From: an archaeon
GTDB lineage: Archaea; Micrarchaeota; Micrarchaeia; Norongarragalinales; SBBD01
DNA length: 6,170 nt
Reading direction: 5' to 3'
Assembly (NCBI GenBank): GCA_005239845.1
Contig: SBBD01000020.1
Coordinates: 1-6,170, forward strand
Below, in pieces: positions 1-4,541 of this stretch. Within the stretch, counting starts at the first letter, position 1. Every line of letters starts with the position of its first letter. Under the pieces are notes generated by a model. The model ran no database searches, was not told the DNA's origin, and saw nothing but the letters and a program-made list of their open reading frames with translations. The position numbers and the translations under genes are program-made.

Positions 1-382
1 GGCTACGCAAATAGCCGGGAAGCTGCTTTTTTTTGGGGTTCGCAATGGACGGGCTCACTTCGAATACGGAAGAAAACCCCGTTTCAAGGTTAGCCATCCG
101 CAATAATTCAATGCCTTTTCGCTGAGTAATGCCCCGATCAGGAACCACGCGGCACCCAGCGGCTTCCAAGGCGTCCAAAAGCGCCAAATCCTCCCGCGCT
201 TTTTTGGAGCGGGGGTTGCGGGCGGCTTCGTAGTGCAGCTTAAAAACGTAATCCTGGCCCGGCGTCCCGAAAACCATTCCGTCGCCGCCCCGCCCAACAA
301 GGCGCTCTTCCTCCCACAGGATTGGGTGAGGTCGCCCTAAACGGGGCAACGGCCACCGAGAAGTAGTCTTGCAGCGGGGCAT
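1..382 (-). CDS. Protein-kinase-like protein, N-terminal part (runs off the window)
   Basis: Open frame on the minus strand from ATG at 382 to the window edge: 127 codons without a stop, with the C-terminal part missing. Residues 30-38 read GRGGDGMVF and residues 46-51 read VFKLHY. This matches the glycine-rich nucleotide loop and the following beta-strand lysine (K48) of the protein-kinase fold, with E65 or a nearby acidic residue a possible partner. After it come a helical stretch and a strand-like stretch (CRVVPD, 77-82). The catalytic loop (HxD/N) and DFG-type motif would lie beyond the edge, so activity cannot be judged. The start is chosen because it is the only upstream ATG in frame and a TATA-like box lies about 26 bases before it, which suggests a leaderless transcript. 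It is divergent from the zinc-ribbon gene. It could be a RIO- or LPS-kinase-like protein or a degenerate kinase; the family is uncertain. Confidence 0.72.
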   Translation of the reverse strand, partial: MPRCKTTSRWPLPRLGRPHPILWEEERLVGRGGDGMVFGTPGQDYVFKLHYEAARNPRSKKAREDLALLDALEAAGCRVVPDRGITQRKGIELLRMANLETGFSSVFEVSPSIANPKKKQLPGYLRS

Positions 383-404
383 GTAATTCGTAGGCAATAA
401 ATTG

Positions 405-412
405 TTTAAAAA
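405..412 (-). promoter_or_regulatory. TATA-like box of the kinase-like gene
   Basis: Minus-strand TTTTTAAA, centred about 26 bases upstream of the ATG at 382. An archaeal TATA box directs initiation about 25 bases downstream, which would place the transcript start on or next to the start codon (leaderless). This is inferred from spacing only. Confidence 0.5.
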
Positions 413-467
413 GGGCAAGCAGGAAGAAAAGGAAACACGCCACCACGAAGCATGGAACCGCAAACGG

Positions 468-475
468 TTTATTAA
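468..475 (+). promoter_or_regulatory. TATA-like box of the zinc-ribbon/BofA pair
   Basis: TTTATTAA, about 38 bases upstream of the ATG at 510. Initiation about 25 bases downstream would leave a leader of roughly 13 bases containing GAGTGA (497-502), a weak match to the archaeal Shine-Dalgarno GGTGA. Together with the minus-strand box at 405-412 it makes 383-509 a divergent promoter region; nothing else is recognised there. Confidence 0.42.
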
Positions 476-509
476 GAGAAGAGCTGATTTGTTTTAGAGT
501 GAAAAGCGC

Positions 510-1145
510 ATGCCCCACAAGTGCGTGAAGTGCGGAAAGGTGTACGGGAACCTGGCGCCCGAGCTCATGAAGGGCTGCACGTGCAAGTCCCGCATCTTCC
601 TGTTCTTGAGAGAAGGACAGGTCAGCGTCAAGGAAAAAATGGAGCTCTTGGAAAGGGAAAGCAGGGCGCTGGCGCAGAACGAGCAAGTCCAGGAAATCGC
701 GGAATTGATGCCTATTTCCATCGAGAAAATAGAGGAGGTCAAGCCGAAAACAATGGAAGCTGAGACACGCGAAAGGGAAGCAAAGGAAATGCTGGCTGGT
801 GGCGAAGGAAGAGGGGGAGGACCCGTCGCCGTGGACGAATTGGAAGCGGGAGAAAAAGAAAGCGGAGAGGCAAGGGAGGAAGAGAAAGAGGAAGCGAAGG
901 TAAAAGTGAAGGGAAAGGAGGAACTCGATTTCATAAAAGAAGTGGCGGGAGGCGAGCTGACGAAGGCGAAACTGATTACGGAGGAAGGCGAAGAACCCAT
1001 CGAGAACGTTACGGTCCTGGAGAAGGGCAGATACCGCTTGGACATCAAGTCGCTCATGGCAGGAAACCCCCTCGTAATTAGGACGGAAAAAGGCGTTTTC
1101 TACATCCGGATTCCCTCTCCCATCGAGCAGAAGAAAAAGGTGTGA
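510..1145 (+). CDS. OapC/DUF2072-type zinc-ribbon protein
   Basis: 211 residues. The N-terminus has a zinc ribbon with four cysteine ligands, C5-x2-C8 and C23-x-C25 (CVKC ... GCTC), followed by SRIFLFLR. This is the characteristic start of an archaeal zinc-ribbon family named DUF2072 or OapC (origin-associated protein C). Residues about 60-150 are a highly charged Glu/Lys-rich linker, probably disordered or coiled-coil. The C-terminal part (about 165-205: ENVTVLEKGRYRLDIKSLM, then a strand pair ending GVFYIRIP) matches the conserved second domain of that family. The molecular role is not well defined; a nucleic-acid or replication-associated role is inferred from the family name. Three bases separate it from the BofA gene, so the two are almost certainly co-transcribed. 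The purine-rich linker produces a long open frame on the opposite strand that is not a gene. Confidence 0.85.
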   Translation: MPHKCVKCGKVYGNLAPELMKGCTCKSRIFLFLREGQVSVKEKMELLERESRALAQNEQVQEIAELMPISIEKIEEVKPKTMEAETREREAKEMLAGGEGRGGGPVAVDELEAGEKESGEAREEEKEEAKVKVKGKEELDFIKEVAGGELTKAKLITEEGEEPIENVTVLEKGRYRLDIKSLMAGNPLVIRTEKGVFYIRIPSPIEQKKKV

Positions 1146-1148
1146 AAC

Positions 1149-1481
1149 ATGGTTTTTTCGGCAGGGGCAATACGGGTGGCGGCGGAGGGAGTGGCTTCCG
1201 TTTCTCCAAGTCCGGCACAAGGCGTGACCGTTGTAACGAACCTCTCCGAATCCACGCTCATCCTCGTTGCTGGAATCGTCATGCTGCTCGCGTTGGTGGT
1301 GCTGTTCGTGTTCCGCAGGTTCATCGTGAACTCGATTGCAGGCATATTGGCCATCCTTGCCCTGAGCTTGTTCGGCGTCCACATTTCCATCAACCTGCTC
1401 ACCATTGCCGTCGTCGCTGTGCTGGGGCTCGTCGGCGTCGCGCTTCTCATCATCCTAAAGCTGGCCGGCGTAACGATTTAA
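1149..1481 (+). CDS. BofA-like (pro-sigmaK processing inhibitor family) membrane protein
   Basis: 110 residues with three likely membrane segments: about 35-56, 59-77 and 82-107. The signature RRFIVNSIAGILAIL ... INLLTIAVVAVLGLVGVALLIILKL matches the small BofA family, which is known from sporulating Firmicutes and is widespread in archaea. In Bacillus, BofA restrains the SpoIVFB protease that processes sigma-K. Archaea lack sigma-K, so the archaeal role is unknown, possibly regulation of a membrane protease. It follows the zinc-ribbon stop codon by three bases, and GGTG overlapping the previous stop can act as ribosome-binding site, indicating translational coupling. The first 30 residues are not typical of the family and may be a non-cleaved N-terminal extension. 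Confidence 0.8.
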   Translation: MVFSAGAIRVAAEGVASVSPSPAQGVTVVTNLSESTLILVAGIVMLLALVVLFVFRRFIVNSIAGILAILALSLFGVHISINLLTIAVVAVLGLVGVALLIILKLAGVTI

Positions 1482-1534
1482 TGGGAAACTGTTGCGTCGA
1501 GATTGGGAACAGGAAAGTCTGAGCCGTACGTTGA

Positions 1535-1560
1535 TGCCTGACAATTGTTTTGCGCAGGCA
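1535..1560 (+). repeat. Inverted repeat with 6-bp stem after the BofA gene
   Basis: TGCCTG (1535-1540) pairs with CAGGCA (1555-1560) across a 14-base loop. It lies between the BofA stop and the tRNA-Arg promoter. It could be a 3' end structure of the upstream transcript; no long T run follows. Function unknown, and a stem this short may be chance. Confidence 0.25.
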
Positions 1561-1569
1561 AGCACGTAG

Positions 1570-1577
1570 TTTTAATA
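1570..1577 (+). promoter_or_regulatory. TATA-like box of the tRNA-Arg gene
   Basis: TTTTAATA, about 38 bases upstream of the first tRNA base (1612). Initiation near 1598-1602 would give a short 5' leader to be removed by RNase P. Inferred from position and composition. Confidence 0.45.
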
Positions 1578-1620
1578 CGCTTGTTTTCTTGAAGAATAGC
1601 GTCCAAGCCAAGGGCCCGTA

Positions 1621-1639
1621 TAAGCAAACGCTTCGGGAA
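1621..1639 (+). other. tRNA-Arg intron 1 (position 9/10), 19 bases
   Basis: A BHB fold supports these borders. The central helix is CCCG (1615-1618, exon) with CGGG (1634-1637, intron). The 5' bulge is TA|T (1619-1621) and the 3' bulge AA|G (1638-1640). The inner helix is AAGC/GCTT (1622-1625/1630-1633) closing a four-base loop, and the outer exon helix is GGG/CTC (1612-1614/1641-1643, one G-U pair). This precursor fold competes with the mature acceptor stem. Shifting the cut by one base would give the same mature sequence, but only this placement gives two three-base bulges. Confidence 0.85.
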
Positions 1640-1669
1640 GCTCAGCTTGGATAGAGCGATTGCCTCCTA

Positions 1670-1683
1670 TTCCAACAGGAGAA
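1670..1683 (+). other. tRNA-Arg intron 2 (canonical position 37/38), 14 bases
   Basis: The central helix is CTCC (1664-1667) with GGAG (1678-1681). The 5' bulge is TA|T (1668-1670) and the 3' bulge AA|A (1682-1684). The anticodon stem acts as outer helix. The intron is near the minimum size: the seven bases 1671-1677 form the closing loop, with no room for an inner helix. Confidence 0.9.
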
Positions 1684-1705
1684 AGCAATAGGTCGTGGGT
1701 TCGAA

Positions 1706-1745
1706 ACCGAACTTCGGAAAAATATTTCCATTGCTTCGGAGAAAG
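1706..1745 (+). other. tRNA-Arg intron 3 (T loop, position 59/60), 40 bases
   Basis: The outer helix is GGG/CCC of the T stem (1697-1699/1747-1749). The central helix is TTC (1700-1702) with GAA (1741-1743), extended by a G1703-A1740 apposition in place of the fourth pair. The 5' bulge is AA|A (1704-1706) and the 3' bulge AG|T (1744-1746). The inner helix is CCGAA/TTCGG (1707-1711/1735-1739), capped by a second hairpin GGAAA/TTTCC (1716-1720/1725-1729) with loop AATA. Excision restores TTCGAAT. The G-A apposition is a relaxed feature compared with a strict BHB. Confidence 0.85.
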
Positions 1746-1775
1746 TCCCACCGGGCCCGCTTAAGGGACGATAGG

Positions 1776-2324
1776 ATGGACACCATCATGGAGCAGGAAC
1801 TCAGGAAGCTCGCGGAAGCGTTGCGCGCGAAGAGCATTTCAGGGCTCAAGGAGCTCGGCGAGGACATCGCGGAAGAAGCGTTTTTGAGGAACGACCCCCG
1901 CCTCCTGGACGCGGTGATTATCTCGTACGCCATGGCCAAGCTCTTCGAGAAGCCCCAAACCATGCGGAGCCCTCACTGGAAAGCGTTTTTTTCTGAATTG
2001 CTGGAGAAAATCGAGGCCTGCAGGAAAGCGCTGAAGAAAGAGGAAACGTACGCCTTCGAACTGCTCCACTCCGCTCTTGAAGACATTGAGGCGTTCGCCA
2101 GAGAAGCGCCGAGGAGCCAGACTACACTCGTGGAAAAGGCCAGGGTGAAGGCGGCGACGCAAGTGTATGCCCACGGCGCCTCCTTGGAAGCGGCTTCCAA
2201 GTTTGCAGGCGTTGCCCCTCAAGCACTCGCTTCCTACGTGGGGCTCACCAAGATTCCCGACAAGTACGAAACGCTGAGCTTGAAGGAACGCTTGAAGATG
2301 GCGGAAGAAATCTTTTCCAAATAG
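1776..2324 (+). CDS. Hypothetical helical protein with possible C-terminal helix-turn-helix
   Basis: 182 residues, not recognised. It appears all-helical and charged, without signal peptide or membrane segment. Residues 117-160 (VEKARVKAATQVYAHGASLE, then AASKFAGVAPQALASYVGLTKI) resemble a helix-turn-helix: a helix, the GASLEAAS turn-helix, then a V-x-P-x-x-L-x-x-Y helix. The same segment also resembles part of a cyclin-like or TFB-type repeat, so DNA binding is a suggestion only. ATG 1776 is chosen because the frame continues upstream only into the tRNA. AAGGGA at 1763-1768 is a possible ribosome-binding site, and ATG 1788 is an alternative start. The ATG is 16 bases after the tRNA discriminator, so the gene is either read through from the tRNA promoter or uses a promoter inside the tRNA gene. 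Confidence 0.82.
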   Translation: MDTIMEQELRKLAEALRAKSISGLKELGEDIAEEAFLRNDPRLLDAVIISYAMAKLFEKPQTMRSPHWKAFFSELLEKIEACRKALKKEETYAFELLHSALEDIEAFAREAPRSQTTLVEKARVKAATQVYAHGASLEAASKFAGVAPQALASYVGLTKIPDKYETLSLKERLKMAEEIFSK

Positions 2325-2389
2325 GCATGGTTTAGGGGAGGACGTGACGTCTCAGGTTGGGAGCAGGGGCGGTTGGCGGTCCCGTGGTG

Positions 2390-2397
2390 TTTTATTA
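2390..2397 (+). promoter_or_regulatory. TATA-like box of the tRNA-Ser gene
   Basis: TTTTATTA, about 30 bases upstream of the first tRNA base (2427), in the 102-base gap after the hypothetical gene. Spacing fits an archaeal promoter with a leader of only a few bases. Confidence 0.5.
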
Positions 2398-2426
2398 GGT
2401 TTTGTTCGCTGTATTTTGTGTCTATT

Positions 2427-2527
2427 GCGGAGGTCGCCTAGTGGCCATGGCGGCAGCCTGCTATCTGGGGTGGCAGAAAGCTGTTTGCGCGTTAAGCGCT
2501 CCGTGGGTTCGAATCCCACCCTCCGCG
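2427..2527 (+). tRNA. tRNA-Ser(GCU) with one intron
   Basis: Exons 2427-2463 and 2479-2527; mature length 86 bases. The acceptor GCGGAGG/CCTCCGC (2427-2433/2520-2526) pairs fully. The D stem is the three-pair GCC/GGC (2436-2438/2449-2451). The anticodon stem is GCAGC/GCTGT (2453-2457/2480-2484, last pair G-U). The spliced anticodon loop CTGCTAA carries anticodon GCU at 2460-2462. A long variable arm with stem GCGC/GCGC (2487-2490/2496-2499) makes it class II. The T stem is GTGGG/CCCAC with loop TTCGAAT, and the discriminator is G2527, as expected for serine. CCA is not encoded. Anticodon, long arm and G73 all agree on serine, reading AGC/AGU codons. Confidence 0.95.
2464..2478 (+). other. tRNA-Ser intron (position 37/38), 15 bases
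   Basis: The central helix is CTGC (2458-2461) with GCAG (2473-2476). The 5' bulge is TA|T (2462-2464) and the 3' bulge AA|A (2477-2479), the same bulge bases as the canonical intron in the nearby tRNA-Arg. The eight bases 2465-2472 are a loop without an inner helix. Confidence 0.92.
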
Positions 2528-2533
2528 TTTTTT
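2528..2533 (+). terminator. T-run terminator after tRNA-Ser
   Basis: Six consecutive T directly after the discriminator base. Archaeal RNA polymerase terminates at oligo-T without needing a hairpin, so this is a likely 3' end for the tRNA transcript. Confidence 0.6.
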
Positions 2534-2554
2534 ATGGCCGAACGCTTTCCGAAA

Positions 2555-2571
2555 ACGGTTGATCGAACCGT
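2555..2571 (+). repeat. Short perfect hairpin between tRNA-Ser and the membrane protein gene
   Basis: ACGGTT (2555-2560) pairs with AACCGT (2566-2571) around the five-base loop GATCG. No T run follows. It may be a binding site, a structure in a small RNA, or chance. The rest of 2534-2655 holds only the promoter-like box listed next. Confidence 0.3.
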
Positions 2572-2617
2572 CGCCCTCTGCGCTTCTAATTTTCCTGACC
2601 CGCACGATTCCGATAAG

Positions 2618-2625
2618 TCTATAAT
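2618..2625 (+). promoter_or_regulatory. TATA-like box of the AglD-like gene
   Basis: TCTATAAT, about 35 bases before the ATG at 2656, predicting a leader of about ten bases. No good ribosome-binding site is visible in that leader, only GGTTCAC. Confidence 0.35.
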
Positions 2626-2655
2626 GGCAAATGGATTGCGGTTAATGTGGTTCAC

Positions 2656-3582
2656 ATGAACCTAAAAAAGAATTGGAAAAACCTCTTGTATTTGGTTGCA
2701 CTTGCCGCCTTAGCGTATGCATTGCTCAAGATTTTCGACGCGGAAAAGGCGCTCCCCCAATTGAATTATTTGGTGGCGTTAGCTGCAATAGCTGCTTACC
2801 TTTTGAGCATCGTTTTCTGGAACGTGGCATGGGGCAACTATCTGAAAACGGGGTGGAAGGAAAGCAATCTCGTGGGCTGGAGCGCACAATTCGGGGCCAT
2901 GACCCCGTTCAGCTTGGGAAACGACGTATTGAGAGGATATTTTGCGAAACAGCATGGCAAGAAGTTTTCGGAAGGGGCCGCAGCCAGCTTGGCCACCAAG
3001 TTCTACAAGATTGCCTTGGCGCTCGCGTTTTCATTGCTGGGCGCCGTCTACCTCATCGTAAGACACAGGGAAGTGGAAAGCACGCTGGAGTGGGGCGTGG
3101 CCTTGCCGTTGTTGATTCTGGCCGGCGTTTATATCTTCACGAGGGAAAAGCACGCGGAATGGATTGCGAAACTGTCTTTCAATAAGATTTCTAAGGAAAA
3201 GACGGCCGAGTTCTCTGCAGCATTGAAAAAATATATCCACAAGCCCTCCTTCGGGGTGCTGGGTTGGCTGCTGGCATCCTTGGCGCTGGAGTTTGTTTCA
3301 TTTTACTTGGGGTTCCTGGCTTTTGGAGTGGCTTTGCCTCCATTTGTGGCCTATCTGGTGTTTTCGCTCGTGTTCTTCATCTCGAAAGTGCCCGTGCTCC
3401 CTCAAGGCATCGTGGTAACCGAGTTTGTGGGACTGGTATTGCTGCAGAACACGGCGGCGCTTCCCTTGGTTGCGGCCGGCATCCTGTTGTGGAACGTCTC
3501 GAGGATTTGGATGCCCATTGTAGTCAGCGGATCCGTTTTATTGGCCTCCGGAAAAAAGCTCACTGGACTTTTCCGCGGATGA
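2656..3582 (+). CDS. AglD/UPF0104-type multi-pass membrane protein (LPG synthase transmembrane family)
   Basis: 308 residues with about eight hydrophobic segments (near 8-25, 36-57, 115-134, 147-161, 199-217, 224-243, 251-265, 268-295). Two family landmarks are visible. One is TPFSLGNDVLRGYF (83-96), corresponding to the usual T-P-x-x-x-G-E/N-x-x-R block. The other is VPVLPQGIVVTEF (245-257), corresponding to the usual P-x-P-G-G-x-G-x-x-E block. The family (PF03706) includes the transmembrane part of bacterial MprF flippases and archaeal AglD relatives. A role in moving or modifying a lipid-linked sugar or phospholipid is the likely function. Length is typical. GTG 2647 would add three residues; ATG 2656 fits the promoter spacing better. 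The 3' end overlaps the convergent lipoprotein gene by 23 bases. Confidence 0.85.
   Translation: MNLKKNWKNLLYLVALAALAYALLKIFDAEKALPQLNYLVALAAIAAYLLSIVFWNVAWGNYLKTGWKESNLVGWSAQFGAMTPFSLGNDVLRGYFAKQHGKKFSEGAAASLATKFYKIALALAFSLLGAVYLIVRHREVESTLEWGVALPLLILAGVYIFTREKHAEWIAKLSFNKISKEKTAEFSAALKKYIHKPSFGVLGWLLASLALEFVSFYLGFLAFGVALPPFVAYLVFSLVFFISKVPVLPQGIVVTEFVGLVLLQNTAALPLVAAGILLWNVSRIWMPIVVSGSVLLASGKKLTGLFRG
3552..3557 (-). terminator. Oligo-T terminator of the atpD-lipoprotein transcript
   Basis: On the minus strand six T follow the lipoprotein stop codon (3560-3562) after two bases, which suits archaeal oligo-T termination. The site lies inside the last codons of the convergent AglD-like gene. 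Confidence 0.45.
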
Positions 3583-4519
3583 AACCCCCCATGTCCGTAT
3601 GAGACAGACCGCTTTGCGAATCCAAGTACGTGACCGTCACGTTGAAGTCGTAAGCACTACCCTGCGAAAGCGTACCGGTGCCAGGTTGAAGCGGACAGGC
3701 AACCGTCAGGTCGCGGTTGGCTTCCACGACCAATGGCAATCCCACGTTGCACGGAGTTCCTGCAATGGTTGCCTCTTTCATTTCGATTTTTCTTCCCACG
3801 GCATTGACGAGCTGGATGCGCGCGTTCCTCGTGGTGACGACGTGGTCCACGTACTGGAACACGCTGAAGCCGCCACCCGAATTGGAAGAGGGAGGCACGA
3901 AGGGCGTCAGGACAAAACCGAAATAGCTCAAATACCACTTTTCGTAGCCCATGCTGCTTTCTACGGCAAGTCGACACGCTTCCTCGAGCTCCATGCCATC
4001 GCAGTAAGCGGCATTTTTCTCGTCCACCGCCTTCCGAATGCTGGAAAGCATTTGCAGGCAGTTGGCTTCCGAGGTCGTTGCGGCTTTACATAGGTTCATC
4101 GGGTCTACGGGCTTTTGCGGGTGTTCTTGAGCGGTGGCGTCGTCGGCCTTCAAGAGGAAAAAGTAGAGGTCGTACGCTTCCCTGTACGTCTTACCCTGCG
4201 TGCTCAGGCTCGTACAGGTAGCTTTTTGTTCGGAAGGCAACGCGTTGCAAGCGGACGCTTCTTTCGTATTCACGGCTTGCTTCAAGGCCGTAAGGAAGGC
4301 ATTGCACGAGGTCGAATCGCTGGCCGTAGAGCAAATGTTGGCAAGATCCAGCGGCGTGTTGTCAACAGTAGGAACAGGAGTGGAAATGGCCGTAGCACCG
4401 GGAGAAGTTGGGGTTGCAGAGACTTGTCCAGTAGGTTGGGGCGTAGTCGACGGGGGTGCGGTCTGGCAACCGAAGAGGACGAGGCCAATGAAAAGGACGG
4501 CAAGCACGTACCAACGCAT
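3560..4519 (-). CDS. Secreted lipoprotein with duplicated four-cysteine module
   Basis: 319 residues. Residues 1-18 are a lipoprotein signal: MRWYVLAVLFIGLVLFGC, lipobox LFGC, lipidated C18. A Pro/Thr/Ser-rich spacer (about 19-57) follows, typical of a glycosylated stalk. Two helical modules then repeat one cysteine pattern: C63-x8-C72-x18-C91-x10-C102 and C144-x9-C154-x18-C173-x8-C182, probably two disulfides each. The C-terminal part (about 222-319) is beta-rich with C257 and C275. It resembles the Ig-like C-terminal domain found in many archaeal secreted and pilin-like proteins. The protein is expected to be anchored outside the membrane; its ligand is unknown. ATG 4519 is chosen over an upstream ATG at 4558 because the signal peptide starts here and GGTGGTGG lies just upstream. 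It is 22 bases behind atpD, so probably in its operon. Confidence 0.88.
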   Translation of the reverse strand: MRWYVLAVLFIGLVLFGCQTAPPSTTPQPTGQVSATPTSPGATAISTPVPTVDNTPLDLANICSTASDSTSCNAFLTALKQAVNTKEASACNALPSEQKATCTSLSTQGKTYREAYDLYFFLLKADDATAQEHPQKPVDPMNLCKAATTSEANCLQMLSSIRKAVDEKNAAYCDGMELEEACRLAVESSMGYEKWYLSYFGFVLTPFVPPSSNSGGGFSVFQYVDHVVTTRNARIQLVNAVGRKIEMKEATIAGTPCNVGLPLVVEANRDLTVACPLQPGTGTLSQGSAYDFNVTVTYLDSQSGLSHTDMGGFIRGKVQ

Positions 4520-4541
4520 ATCCACCACCCTATTGTCGATT

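Larger units (their letters stand above)
1612..1759 (+). tRNA. tRNA-Arg(CCU) with three BHB introns
   Basis: The exons are 1612-1620, 1640-1669, 1684-1705 and 1746-1759; joined they give 75 bases. The acceptor GGGCCCG (1612-1618) pairs completely with CGGGCCC (1752-1758). T8 and A9 follow, then the D stem GCTC/GAGC (1640-1643/1654-1657) with loop AGCTTGGATA. The anticodon stem is ATTGC/GCAAT (1659-1663/1685-1689) with spliced loop CTCCTAA, anticodon CCU at 1666-1668. The variable loop is AGGTC. The T stem is GTGGG/CCCAC (1695-1699/1747-1751) with spliced loop TTCGAAT, and the discriminator is G1759. CCA is not encoded. Introns follow positions 9, 37 and 59 of the mature tRNA. Without removing the third intron the T stem has no partner, and without removing the first the acceptor lies 28 bases from the D stem, so the multi-intron reading is the only one I found that yields a complete cloverleaf. 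All 21 acceptor, T, anticodon and D stem pairs are Watson-Crick. Confidence 0.93.

Noticed and set aside
55..300. Minus-strand 81-codon ORF
   Set aside because: It is a shifted frame of the kinase-like gene, whose own frame carries the glycine loop and stays open to the edge.
240..1382. Long minus-strand open frame of 380 codons
   Set aside because: It lies opposite the purine-rich zinc-ribbon gene and runs into the BofA and kinase-like genes. Its protein is a compositionally biased Phe/Leu/Arg string with no family features, while the opposite strand encodes recognisable domains.
1497..1560. Possible C/D-box small RNA (TTGATG and CTGA strings)
   Set aside because: The boxes are not in the required order or spacing: the CTGA-like string directly abuts the TGATG, leaving no guide region.
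1625..1718. Compact tRNA read from CTTCGGG near 1631 to ACTTCGG near 1717, possibly a truncated pseudo-tRNA
   Set aside because: The T stem has no partner and the ends do not form an acceptor stem. Extending to 1612 and 1759 and removing three BHB introns gives perfect pairing everywhere.
1695..1775. Upstream ATG 1695 as start of the hypothetical gene
   Set aside because: It would add 27 residues translated from the T arm and intron 3 of the tRNA gene; ATG 1776 starts right after the tRNA.
2344..2659. Short plus- and minus-strand ORFs across 2344-2659
   Set aside because: They run through the tRNA-Ser gene and lack any protein features.
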